A stretch of 64,000 bases of DNA from Hippopus hippopus (lineage: Eukaryota; Mollusca; Bivalvia; Cardiida; Cardiidae). Location of the stretch: the NCBI GenBank assembly GCA_946811185.2, contig OX328113.1:558001-622000 (forward strand). Reading direction: 5' to 3'. Positions 44,514 to 53,703 of the stretch are shown here, piece after piece (the stretch's first letter is position 1; the number at the start of each line of letters is the position of its first letter). Made by a program: the position numbers and the translations under genes. The notes beneath the pieces are model-generated. The model searched no databases and was not told the origin of the DNA. It saw only the letters and a list, made by a program, of their open reading frames with translations.

Positions 44514-47500
44514 CTGCAGGGCTCCGGAAAACCGACAAAATGCCGGTCCAGACCGATTTTTGAGTTGCCGGACCGATTAGAATTGCGAAAACATACCTAT
44601 AAATCGGTCCGAGTTTTTCAAAGCAATTCTGGATCTATATTTGCGTATAACACCAACTGTCAATAAAAATCCACAAAACACAGCTAGGGTTCAGGGTTTT
44701 CACACATTACATCCAAGCGTGAAGAATATCCGATAACGAGTTTACCTGCAAGGCACAGATTAGGTGATTCCCTGCACGTGGACTGGTTCTTACGTTGTGT
44801 TCGCAGTTGGCCAATATTTTTGTTTCAGTTTCATGCTTGATCGAGCAAATGATATCGAGTTTGCATAATGTATAATTGGTGCTTGTGAATGGGGTTTAGA
44901 ACCGACAATAATTTTAAACATGTTTGAAGTTTGAGGCCGCGTCTTTAAAATACAGGTCATCAAACATTGCGACAATTTTAATTGCCGCTACTCGTGAAAC
45001 AAATTTGTAGTACTCAAAAAAAAAAGAGAAGCGTATAAAACGAGACGAGTATGGCTGTCTATTGCTGTTCGAATGAAATCGAAATGGCTCTACAACAGAA
45101 TATCCTTGCGATGTTCAAAAAGTCAAATGTCAGGCTTGGCAACCCTAGTCATCTTGACAAACAAATCCAGCCTGGGCAACTGGATGGCTCAAAAAGTCGG
45201 ACTGGGGACCCGACAGAGTCGCAGAGTTGTACTAGCAACTCAAAAATAAGTCATATTACCACAGTTAATGACAAATTCAATTGGCCTGGGCAACCAATTG
45301 ATGATGCGGATGCATCTACAAAAAATGTTTTTTCTGTCCTAAAAAGCAGCAAACAGAACCATGAACTAAAAACGAAAACTAAGAAAAGAAAGCTTAGTCA
45401 CGGCAATTCCATGGAACAAAATACAAAGCAGGCAAAGACTGAAGATACTTCAGCTAAAAAGTCATTTCAAAAATCTTGGTTAGACGAGTTTAAGTGGCTC
45501 AAGTTTGAAAATGACGCAATGTTCTGTTCTCTGTGTATTTTGCACAAAAGCAAGTCAAAATTCTCACTGTCTGGCTCAAAGAATTTTCGTATCTCTACAT
45601 TACGTGAGCACGAGAGCAGTAGCGGGCATGTAAATTCTGTACAGCTTGACACAGAAACTCAGTCGAAAAAAATACCATCGGTATCAGATTGCATAGTAAA
45701 AGAATTCGACAAAATAGAAGCCGCTGTATGCAGGCTTATTAGAACGGCATATACTGTTGCTAAAACGAACTTGCCAATATCTATGTACTCAGAGCTCTGT
45801 CAACTGCAATTATGTAACGACACGTGCTTAACGAAAAACCTCTATCAAGAAGACAGTGCTTGCTCTGAATTTATAAGTCTGATTTCTGATCATCTTGATG
45901 AGACACTCTTGGTGAAATTAAGAAATAGCCCGGCGCTGGGGCTAATGGTGGATGAAAGCACTGATCTAGGCCTAGAAAAACACATGATAGTATTTATCAG
46001 TTACATCGATAATGGCTCCGTGCAAACCAAATATTTGACTTTGATTAAGTTGGCATCTGCAGACTCGAGTGTCGTTTATAATTCATTAATAAGCTACTTC
46101 AGAGCCTGTGACATAGATATTTCCACAGTTTATGGGTTTGGTTCCGATGGTGCTGCTGTTATGACGGGTAAACACAATGGTGTTGCCAATCGACTGAAAG
46201 AACAAAACCCGTACATGCTGTCAATGCACTGCGTAGCTCATAAACTTGCTTTATCGAGCCTTGATGCTGCAAAATCAGTGAAAGAAGTGAATTACTATGA
46301 AGGAGCATTGCATTCAATACATGCATATTTTAGTCGATCAAGTAAAAGACTTGAGTACTTAAGAGTCTGGCAGGAAGTTTTGGATGACCCAAAGATTAAA
46401 CCTTTAGCCGTCCATCAAATCAGGTGGCTTAGCTTTGCAAATTGCGTGACTAATGTCCGCAGATCACTTAAGTCTCTGTTAAAATCTCTACAGAGCGATA
46501 GCGATGACGATCAGATGGGTGAATCACTCTACTGTGCCATGTCATCCTACAAATTTTTATTTTTAACTCACTTTTTTAGCGATATAATGAGTGATATTGC
46601 TCAGGTATCACATAAATTCCAAGAACGGAATTTACATCATTGTGACCTGCACGAAACTCTAGTTGCTGTGTGCGATTCCATTGAGCAACAATATTTGGTT
46701 GAAGAGCCAACCTATGGTAAAAATTTAGGTGAATTCTTAGAAAGTTACAGAAATGCGCAGACATTTCACGATTTTGAAATAAAACGTCATCCCAGGGATG
46801 CTAGGCTACCCGTAGTCGTGTCTGAATTCTCACGTATTCTCAAAGATAGCATACAGAGTCGGTTTCCTCGGCTAGAAATCTGGGATGCTCTTTCTATCTT
46901 TAACCCAGAAACGTTCCCTAAGTCAGTTGAAGAAAAGGCCAAATTTGGCTCTGACAAAATGAATGTTCTGTTGGAGCATTTCGGTGAGAAAAGGGGACCT
47001 GATACACCCCCTGTGTGTGCTGATGGCGCAAAACGAGAATGGTCACTGTTCAAGAATCACATATTCGCAAAATGCAGAAGAACACCAGCCACCGAAAAGC
47101 AGGAAAGGCTGACAATGTCTTCCCTCGCCGAGGAAATGCTTTCAGCAGAACATTTTCAAAGGGAATTTCCTAACATGACAAAGCTTTTAGCTATCAGCAG
47201 AATACTGCCTGTCAGTTCTGTAGAGTGTGAACGTGGGTTTTCAAAGCAGAACCTGATCAAGACACGACTGCGATGTAGTCTGAGCGTCGAAATGTTGGAC
47301 AAATTGATGCGAATTTCTATCAATGGACCTGCACTTCCTGAATTTGACCCGTTGCCAATATTTCGCGCTTGGCGTACTAGAATGAGTGCAGGTCGTCACA
47401 TTTTCAAAAACACAAAAGGCCAGAACAAACTTTTATAAGTTTAATCTGGACTTTGCTATATGGTAACATTTATGTATATTTCATTGTAAGAATTTAATCA

Positions 47501-48074
47501 GGATTTAATAAATTAATAAATGAAAAAAAAAAAAATCCCCTGTTGAAGACGGATGTGTTGGGCCTCGACGTGGCACAGGGGCGAACACTGCAATTGAATT
47601 ATGATTGTGATCAAGCAGTGGCCAACTGCAACACAACGCTATTGGATGTATAAAAATTGACAAAAGAAAAACGTTGAATGAATGAATAATTTTAATTGTC
47701 AAATCGACGTCGATGGGCACCTTCTGCTACATTGCCAGAAGTGCAATTTTATACATAACCGGAAGTGTAGGATGCCATGCGTAAACAAGGTACGACTGTC
47801 AACTATGCTTTACTATTGAATATTCGTCTGCGTATGTCATTCTCAATCATGTAAGCTTGAACAAAAATTCATCACAAGAAAGAGAAACCTGCAACAGAAA
47901 TTGATATATATTATGACATTTAAACCAGGCAACGATCGGGGGTGGGGTAGGTCAGAGACATAAACATGCGACTTTATTTATATGCCTCTGGGTACCGAGT
48001 AGGGGTACAATAGTATTGGAGGAGGGGAAGGGGCCGGCCTGGACCGATTCAGATTGAAAAATTTCCGGAGCCCA
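44514..48074 (+). mobile_element. hAT transposon nested in the Ngaro RT gene
   Basis: Flanked by the exact 8-bp repeat GGCACAGA (44,506-44,513 and 48,075-48,082), the duplication length of the hAT superfamily. The ends contain an inverted CAGGGCTCCGGAAA / TTTCCGGAGCCC motif; the left end has three extra bases (CTG), so the termini are not perfectly symmetrical. Encodes one full-length transposase. A probable polyadenylation signal AATAAA is at 47,507-47,512. Confidence 0.92.
45051..47438 (+). CDS. hAT-family transposase, full length
   Basis: Predicted to bind the element ends and catalyse cut-and-paste transposition in the nucleus; 795 residues without a stop. The N-terminal 140 residues are low-complexity and basic (KTKTKKRKLSHG around 107-118, a possible nuclear localisation signal). 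A zinc finger of BED/TTF type follows with C159, C162, H187 and H193. The catalytic core shows VDESTD (D301), GSDGAAVM (D366) and the CX2H motif MHCVAHKL (C394, H397), then an IRWLS motif. The C terminus ISRILPVSSVECERGFSKQN onward is the hAT dimerisation domain. It resembles the animal transposase group related to ZNF862/KIAA1586-like proteins; the subgroup is inference. Start at 45,051 is the first Met; a later Met (residue 12 or 21) is possible. Confidence 0.92.
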   Translation: MAVYCCSNEIEMALQQNILAMFKKSNVRLGNPSHLDKQIQPGQLDGSKSRTGDPTESQSCTSNSKISHITTVNDKFNWPGQPIDDADASTKNVFSVLKSSKQNHELKTKTKKRKLSHGNSMEQNTKQAKTEDTSAKKSFQKSWLDEFKWLKFENDAMFCSLCILHKSKSKFSLSGSKNFRISTLREHESSSGHVNSVQLDTETQSKKIPSVSDCIVKEFDKIEAAVCRLIRTAYTVAKTNLPISMYSELCQLQLCNDTCLTKNLYQEDSACSEFISLISDHLDETLLVKLRNSPALGLMVDESTDLGLEKHMIVFISYIDNGSVQTKYLTLIKLASADSSVVYNSLISYFRACDIDISTVYGFGSDGAAVMTGKHNGVANRLKEQNPYMLSMHCVAHKLALSSLDAAKSVKEVNYYEGALHSIHAYFSRSSKRLEYLRVWQEVLDDPKIKPLAVHQIRWLSFANCVTNVRRSLKSLLKSLQSDSDDDQMGESLYCAMSSYKFLFLTHFFSDIMSDIAQVSHKFQERNLHHCDLHETLVAVCDSIEQQYLVEEPTYGKNLGEFLESYRNAQTFHDFEIKRHPRDARLPVVVSEFSRILKDSIQSRFPRLEIWDALSIFNPETFPKSVEEKAKFGSDKMNVLLEHFGEKRGPDTPPVCADGAKREWSLFKNHIFAKCRRTPATEKQERLTMSSLAEEMLSAEHFQREFPNMTKLLAISRILPVSSVECERGFSKQNLIKTRLRCSLSVEMLDKLMRISINGPALPEFDPLPIFRAWRTRMSAGRHIFKNTKGQNKLL

Positions 48075-48082
48075 GGCACAGA

Positions 48083-49606
48083 GTGTTACTATGTATTCAA
48101 TGTGCTTCCATTTGGAATTAGCATAGCAGGGTCAATTTTTACAAAACTGCTGCGATTCGTAGTGAAACGTTGGCGATCCTTAGGTCACAAAGTGGTAATG
48201 TTTTTAGACGACGGCTTAGGCGGAAGTAATACATACACAGCAGCATATGCTTAAGTCTTTTCGTAAAAAGTGATCTTGAAAAATTTGGTTTTCTTTTAGC
48301 GCACGAGAAGTGTATTTGGTTACCTGTACAGAAAGTAGTATGGTTGGGTTATGTATGGGATACAGTGAGCGGTACAATTTCAGTTTCGGAAGAACGAATA
48401 TCGAGTTTTGAACGTTCAGTAATGGCCATTGTAGACCAGGTTCAAAAAGGAAATTGTTTTATCTTGGCTAAAACCTTGGCAAGAGTTATTGGACAGTTGA
48501 TGTCCATGAAATGTACGGTCGGGTCTGTCGTTCGGTTGTGAACACGTTGCATGTATGAGTGTCTGAATCAGCGAGCAAGCTGGGGTTCACCTGTGAGGGT
48601 TAGCGTAGAAGCACTTCATGAAATGTTGTTTTGGAAGAAGCATGTTCGGCTTTTGAATGAGACAGATTTAGGTCTTGCGCTAAAGGCGCCAGATTGTTTT
48701 ATTTTTACCGATGCCAGTGATATCAGTTACGGTGGTTACGTCACCAGAGATTTAGAGAATAAGGCAGACTTAGGCCTTGTGCTAGAGGCACCAGATTGTT
48801 TAATTTCTGCCGATAATGGCGATATCGGTCACGGTGGTTACATCACCAGTGGTTTAGAGAATGAAGTGATAGGTAACTGGTCAGTTGAAGAGTGCAAAAG
48901 AAGTTCCACTTGGAGAGAATTAGAGGCAGTGCATAGATTGATGCAATTCTGTGGCGATGGTCTAGAAGGTTGTCATATACGCATAAATACAGATAATACA
49001 AATGTTTGTGCTATCATGAACAAAGGTAGTAGAAAAGCACATTTACAAGAAACAGCATTAAAAATAGATAGTCTATGCAGAAAAAAAAAGCATTTCGGTC
49101 AATTATAAGTGGATTCCCAGGGTAGTTAAGCTAGAAGCCGATTTTCTTAGTAGATGTCATGATAGCGATGATTGGGCTGTGCTGGATTGGTTATTTCGTT
49201 TCTTGGACCAAAAATGGGGCCCTCACAATGTTGATAGATTTGCAACAGATTATAATGCAAAGTGTAATATCTTTAACTCGAGGTCCTGGTGCCCCAGGAC
49301 AAGTAAGATCGATGCATTCAAGCAAGACCAGTCCAACCAATCTAATTGGGCAGTACCTCCTCCTAGGCTTATATGTCAAAGTATTGATAAAGCTGTGGGA
49401 GACAAGTGCTAGTGTACACTTGTCATTCCTGAATGGAGGTCAGCTCCTTATTGGCCAATACTGCTTCTGGACGGGAAAAGTATTGCACATTTCGTAAGGG
49501 ACACTCATTATTTCAAACCAGATATTCTTTCAAAAAGGGGTCGAGGAAAGAACGGAATATTTGATGGGCGTCCGCTTAAGTTTGGTTTTTTTAGCACTGA
49601 TAATTG
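48083..49606 (+). pseudogene. Ngaro reverse transcriptase 3' part and RNase H, broken
   Basis: Resumes with YYVFNVLPFGISIAGSIF and the RT catalytic motif VMFLDDGLGG. A one-base shift occurs near 48,250, after which LSLFVKSDLEKFGFLLAHEK and WLGYVWDTVSG follow in another frame. A TGA interrupts at 48,539. The RNase H domain is then readable: TDASDISYGGY (Asp), STWRELEAV (Glu) and INTDNTNVCAI (Asp). A 34-codon segment in it is tandemly duplicated (48,665-48,766 and 48,767-48,868). Another shift near 49,090 leads to WIPRVVKLEADFLSR-like and FDQKWGPHNVDRF-type RNase H/connection sequence, with a TAG at 49,410. Non-functional as it stands. Confidence 0.88.
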
Positions 49607-50659
49607 ATAGCACTTGATACAGTTTTTTTTCCGTTTTGTTTCAGGCTTCAGTGTAGAATCGGAGTACTGGATAGTATTGACAAGGCAGGCGTACCATGTA
49701 GTAATTTCGGCGATTTACCGAGAAAAATGGCAGAGCAACGTATACATGCAAAGAGTGATAATACCAGTACCAAATACTTGTATTACTTCAACAAATGGAA
49801 AGTTTTTATAGAGTCCAAAGGTGGAAGTGCAGTTCCAGCAGGTCCGATACACGTGTGTCTTTTCTTATCCGAGTTAATTGATAAAAACTTTTCACTTTGT
49901 GTCATTTCCGCGGCTGTATATAGTATTAAGTGGGCTCATAATCTTCAGGGCGTCGCTGATCCAACTGAAAATAGTTACATTAAAACATTGCTAGAAATGG
50001 CCAAATGTACTCTCTCAAAGCCTATTAATAAGAAGGAGCCTATTGATGCTGACGTTCTAAAGAAAATTTGCTCGGAATACACGGACTCCACTGACGTTCT
50101 TGTGATTAAAGATTTGTGTTTCATGTTACTTTGTTATGCAGGATTTCTAAGATTTGATGAGATCAGTTCTTTACGTTGTAATGACATCAAATTCCATGAC
50201 AGCTATTTCTCCTTAAATATCAGAAAAGCAAAAAATGACCAGTACCAGTTCGGTGATACTATTGTTATTGCCAAAGGAGAGTCGTCTGCGCGTCCGTATA
50301 ATATGTTAAAGCGTTATATGTCCCTTACCGGTCAATCTGTATCCGATTCCAAATATTTATTCAGGCCTTGTTTCAGGTCTGGCAGTACTTGTAATTTAAT
50401 TTCAAAAGACAAACCATTAAGTTACACTAGAGCAAGGGAGTGCATTTTAGGTAGATTGTGTCCCTTTACCAGAGATTTAAGCACAGGATTACCGGTACAT
50501 TCCTTCAGAACGGGGGGTGCTACCACCGCAGCAAATTCGGGTATAAATGACAGATGTTGGAAAAGGCATGGTCGGTGGAAGTCTGACGGTAGTAAGGATG
50601 GTTATGTTCCTGATTCCATTGCTAATAGATTGGAAGTGTCTAAAAGTCTTAAACTTTGA
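49604..50659 (+). CDS. Ngaro tyrosine recombinase (integrase)
   Basis: Carries out site-specific strand exchange for integration of the circular retrotransposon DNA. The open frame is 351 codons; an ATG at 49,727 (MAEQRIHAKSDNT) is a plausible start, since upstream sequence overlaps the end of the RNase H frame. An N-terminal core-binding region (about 45-140; TKYLYYFNKWKVFIES) precedes the catalytic domain. The pentad is present: R183 in GFLRFDEISSL, H299 and R302 in HSFRTGGAT, H322 in KRHGRW and the nucleophile Y334 in KDGYVPD. Unlike gag and RT it has no stop or shift. It ends 53 bp before repeat B1. Confidence 0.93.
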   Translation: MIALDTVFFPFCFRLQCRIGVLDSIDKAGVPCSNFGDLPRKMAEQRIHAKSDNTSTKYLYYFNKWKVFIESKGGSAVPAGPIHVCLFLSELIDKNFSLCVISAAVYSIKWAHNLQGVADPTENSYIKTLLEMAKCTLSKPINKKEPIDADVLKKICSEYTDSTDVLVIKDLCFMLLCYAGFLRFDEISSLRCNDIKFHDSYFSLNIRKAKNDQYQFGDTIVIAKGESSARPYNMLKRYMSLTGQSVSDSKYLFRPCFRSGSTCNLISKDKPLSYTRARECILGRLCPFTRDLSTGLPVHSFRTGGATTAANSGINDRCWKRHGRWKSDGSKDGYVPDSIANRLEVSKSLKL

Positions 50660-50711
50660 GGGTCGTGCATTACCAATCTGTCTCATTTTGCTAGCCCTTA
50701 CTTTTGAGTCT

Positions 50712-50782
50712 ATACAGCTTGCCTGGCAAACGCATTGAGGTTTTTGTTGTGTGTTTTGTTGAGAAAGGGGCATAGCTAAGAC
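50712..50782 (+). repeat. Ngaro split direct repeat B1
   Basis: 71 bp from ATACAGCTTGCCTGGCAAA to AGCTAAGAC, repeated as B2. Lies directly upstream of A2. Confidence 0.9.
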
Positions 50783-50785
50783 TAT

Positions 50786-50948
50786 TATTTTCTCGCGGTA
50801 TGAAGTATAGCGAGAAAGAGTTGTCTTACCGATACTACATTGGTAAGGGTCTTTGCGTTTTGCACGAGGGTATACATGGTGGGTACATGTATGTGTGTAT
50901 GAATTCATTCTACCAGGCATTCCCAGTCCAAGCAGTCGTTTTTTGCTT
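50786..50948 (+). repeat. Ngaro split direct repeat A2
   Basis: 163-bp copy of A1, starting TATTTTCTCGCGGTATGAAG. The B1-A2 junction (around 50,783-50,785) represents the joined-end sequence expected in the circular intermediate. Confidence 0.92.
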
Positions 50949-51323
50949 AATTCCCACTCTGAGAAAGGTCTGACAAATCTTAGCGTTTATATTGCAAGTG
51001 GACTATTTACATTGCTATTCAAGTGAGATCCGACACTTTTAGGCAGTATGACATCAGACAAACAGATACAGGTTTCCAGAGTAATTTCATTTAATTGATG
51101 TTCTGATCTCAGGTTTTTCCTGGGCGAGTCGACCACTAAATACACGTGTATATGGAAACTGCACTCAATTACATTGATGTTATTTGTACATCGCACTGGA
51201 GTTATGGCATAAATGATTCATTACATTTCATTGTGTTGCATTAACGAAGGAAACAAACCTACAGTCTTTTGCAAAAGAATGTTTGTAACACTGTATGTAC
51301 ATATGTAACTCGGTCCTCTACAA

Positions 51324-51395
51324 ATACAGCTTGCCTGGCAAATGAATAGAGGTTGTTTGTTGTTTGTTTTGTTGAGAAAGGGGTATAGCTAAGAC
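51324..51395 (+). repeat. Ngaro split direct repeat B2, 3' end of element
   Basis: 72-bp copy of B1 (ATACAGCTTGCCTGGCAAAT to AGCTAAGAC). Marks the 3' end. The 375 bp between A2 and B2 is non-coding. Confidence 0.88.
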
Positions 51396-51491
51396 GGCAG
51401 TATAATGTGTCCCCTTATACAAACACAAGCTATACATTTATACCTGTCTGTGGGATAGACCATTATACTACACTACAACACCATTTTAACT

Positions 51492-51703
51492 CATTAACAA
51501 AATTTTAGACTATTCCAAATTGAAAGCATTTAGAGACAACAAGTAAAACATGGCTCAGATGAAAGCATTTGTCATTGAAAGAGTTGAAAAACATTGTTGA
51601 AAAAGGAGAAAATGCTGCAGCATTTTCTCCTTTTCCCTCATTGTTTGCAGAAGGTTTCTCCCTCAGAGCTGTAAAAACTCATGACTGTGTGGTAAAGGCT
51701 GAA
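51492..51703 (+). mobile_element. M1 MITE, full copy
   Basis: TAACTCATTAACAAAATTTT to GTGTGGTAAAGGCTGAA. The hairpin is perfect: AAGGAGAAAATGCTG / CAGCATTTTCTCCTT with no loop. A C9 run follows at about 51,734. Confidence 0.75.
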
Positions 51704-51984
51704 ATTTTTATGTTCAGTATGTGTACACTCTTTCCCCCCCCCCCCATCCCGATAATTAGGAGCCAGCCCACTTCCTAGGCTCCATAATGACATTTTTAAT
51801 GCTTTTTTTCATATTTTAAACATTTATTGTGTACCTTACCATCTCCATTTCATTGTGAAATTGCAGGAGAAAATGAACTATGTCGCTGCTCTAACTTTCT
51901 GTTATATCAGTTTAATCAGTATTGCAGCAAAATGCATCTAGTTTTTAATGACACAAACGAAGACAATAGAATTTTTAAATATAT

Positions 51985-52160
51985 TCATTTTACATCAATT
52001 GAGAAAGAAGCTCTTACTACTTACACGAATCTCTCTCAGTTCTACTTCCTGGGAACTACACCAGTACTCAATGTGTTGGCCAACGAACAGTCCCAAAGTT
52101 GACACCCGCTCCCAGATATCAAACTCGGGACCTAATGGTTATGAGGCCCTACCATACCAT
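51985..52160 (-). mobile_element. SINE family C, diverged copy
   Basis: Matches 17,540-17,722 (TACTTCCTGGGAACTACACC, CCAACGAACAGTCCCAAAG, TTGACACCCGCTCCC, CAAACTCGGGACCTAATGG). The A-box part of the head is partly deleted. Confidence 0.75.
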
Positions 52161-52349
52161 GTTTAGTTTTACCAGATTTTAAAATTCATTTTCTGCCAGT
52201 GACAAATACATGGATCAACCATACAATAAATTCTCATCTTCACAATAGTTTCAATGTACTAAAATGGTATGATTTAAGTTTTAATGAATTTTAACACCTA
52301 TATTTCTTGGCTGCAACTGGGCTTTTAAATGTGACACAGATGTTGCGAT

Positions 52350-52480
52350 AAATGAATGAGTAGAAAACATTGTGGGAAAAAAAGGAAATGATTTTCTCCT
52401 TTTCCCACAATGTTTTCAAAAGGTTTTTTTCTTTAGGGTGAATAGAACATGGGGTTTAGTGGGAAAGGTTTATCCAGACC
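52350..52480 (+). mobile_element. M1 MITE, right portion
   Basis: GAAAACATTGTGGGAAAAAAAGG / TGATTTTCTCCTTTTCCCACAATG hairpin with a shortened centre, then AGTGGGAAAGGTTTA. Confidence 0.65.
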
Positions 52481-52536
52481 TGTTGTTATATATCTCCATG
52501 AATACCATTCATAATATTACTTGTCTGTTGATTTAG

Positions 52537-52735
52537 CACCTGTGGGAACCTGAGCCAGAGTTGTGTGTTCAAATACTCAACTTTGGAGGTCATCACATCT
52601 ACTCCATGGCCCACCACATGTTCCTGACGCCAGAGGCACTGCATGTCCTAGTTGTTGACCCCACTAAATACAAGCCAGAGCTGTACAATAGTTTGGTCAT
52701 AGACTGGTTAGAGGCTATAGCTGACAGAGCGCCAG
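52537..52735 (+). CDS. Roco-family gene, exon encoding the Roc G3 region
   Basis: Internal exon of 199 bp: acceptor TTGATTTAG before 52,537 and donor CAG|GTAAGT after 52,735. It is open in the frame HLWEPEPELCVQILNFGG.. with phase 0 at the start and phase 1 at the end. NFGGHHIYSMAHHMFLTPEA corresponds to the G3 (Walker B, DxGG) region of Roc (Ras of complex) GTPase domains, where a DFGGQ-type motif is followed by a histidine-rich helix. Here Asp is Asn and Gln is His, both at positions important for GTP hydrolysis in the family. EALHVLVVDPTKYK continues the fold. Upstream exons (P-loop) are not visible in this window, and no promoter can be assigned. Function in this animal unknown. Confidence 0.78.
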
Positions 52736-52781
52736 GTAAGTGTGTTTGGGGAGATAGTCTCCTTTACTGAAGGTTGTTATA

Positions 52782-53130
52782 TATCTAACCCTTTACCAAA
52801 TGACAAAATTTTAGATTTGTCCTCGAAAAACGAGGATATTTTCCCGTCATGGGTTCGAATCCTGCCAGAGGCGGTTTGTATTTCAGCTATGCATTTGTTC
52901 ATTTGGTTCTTTGTTATGGACTTTGTTCATAAGACTGAAGAAGATGGCTTATGAAAACATTGTGAGAAAAGGAGAATATGCTGGTTACCAGCAATTTCTC
53001 CTTTTCCCACAATGTTTTCTATACTTTCAAAGAAAAGGTCCAGATTTTGGGTCACATTTAATTTGTCATCTGTAAATTCTTTGAATTTGGACCAGTTTAA
53101 ATTTTTCTTGTTTTGTAACGAGAGTTAAGA
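52782..53130 (+). mobile_element. M1 MITE with unrelated insert
   Basis: Starts TAACCCTTTACCAAATGACA. About 100 bp of unrelated sequence follows from 52,825, including a tRNA-B-box-like GGGTTCGAATCCTGCC. M1 resumes at GAAAACATTGTGAGAAAAGG and ends TTGTAACGAGAGTTAAG. Confidence 0.65.
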
Positions 53131-53229
53131 GAGTTTAAAAACAGTAAGTCATAACACAGAGCAAATGCTTGCCTTCCCTTAGACAAAAAATGATCTCAAA
53201 ATGGTTCTTGGCTTGATTAACACTTTACT

Positions 53230-53693
53230 AGCAACTCTGAGTGTGTACAATTCTATGAAAGAAAGCTCTTAGAAAATTTGTTAAAAAAAGAGATTCACGT
53301 AATTCTAGATCCATATAATCCATTTAGGTTAAAAAATCATCTGAATCTGGAGATAGAATGATCCTTTCCCATGCAGAAAATTTATAAATAACAAAAAGTG
53401 TTGGACCATGTCAGTCTGCATGAACAGCACAGACTGACATGGGTCAATACTTTTTGCAGATACATTTACAAAGCTCCAGATAGAGGGGGTGATTTTGATT
53501 TCAAAATTGAAATATTAATTATTCTCCACTAACCCTATGTTGTGGGTACTCATTAGAATCGTCTCATCGAGACAATTCTAATGAGTACTCACAACAAAGG
53601 GTTTCAATGAGAAATAATGGATTTAGAACACAATCACTCCCTCTTATCTGGGGCTCTGCATTTAGCTGCCTTTTTATAGAGCATGGCTCATAT
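53230..53693 (+). mobile_element. M2 MITE carrying a small hairpin element
   Basis: M2 middle (CTGGAGATAGAATGATCC; palindrome CAGTCTGCATGAACAGCAC / AGACTGACATGGGTC) and its end TATAGAGCATGGCTCAT (53,676-53,692) are separated by about 190 bp. That stretch includes a near-perfect 73-bp hairpin at 53,531-53,603 (AACCCTATGTTGTGGGTACT.. / ..AGTACTCACAACAAAGGGTT). Confidence 0.65.
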
Positions 53694-53703
53694 TTTTTTT
53701 TAT

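Larger units (their letters stand above)
43200..51395 (+). mobile_element. Ngaro-type tyrosine-recombinase retrotransposon, interrupted by hAT
   Basis: Element order: A1 repeat, gag-like frame with zinc knuckle, RT/RNase H, tyrosine recombinase, then B1-A2-B2. Split direct repeats (A1..B1-A2-B2) together with a recombinase rather than a DDE integrase are diagnostic for the Ngaro/PAT side of the DIRS order (established). Such elements are thought to integrate through a circular DNA intermediate. Without the 3,561-bp hAT and one 8-bp duplication, the element would be about 4.6 kb. RT and gag frames carry several lesions; the recombinase frame is open. Confidence 0.92.

Noticed and set aside
49604..50659. 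Cellular or phage tyrosine recombinase / prokaryotic insertion
   Set aside because: It lies downstream of RT/RNase H between Ngaro split repeats and uses the same motifs as that group, so it belongs to the retrotransposon.
43388..50659. Gypsy-type LTR retrotransposon
   Set aside because: No LTRs, no aspartic protease and no DDE integrase; split direct repeats and a tyrosine recombinase instead.
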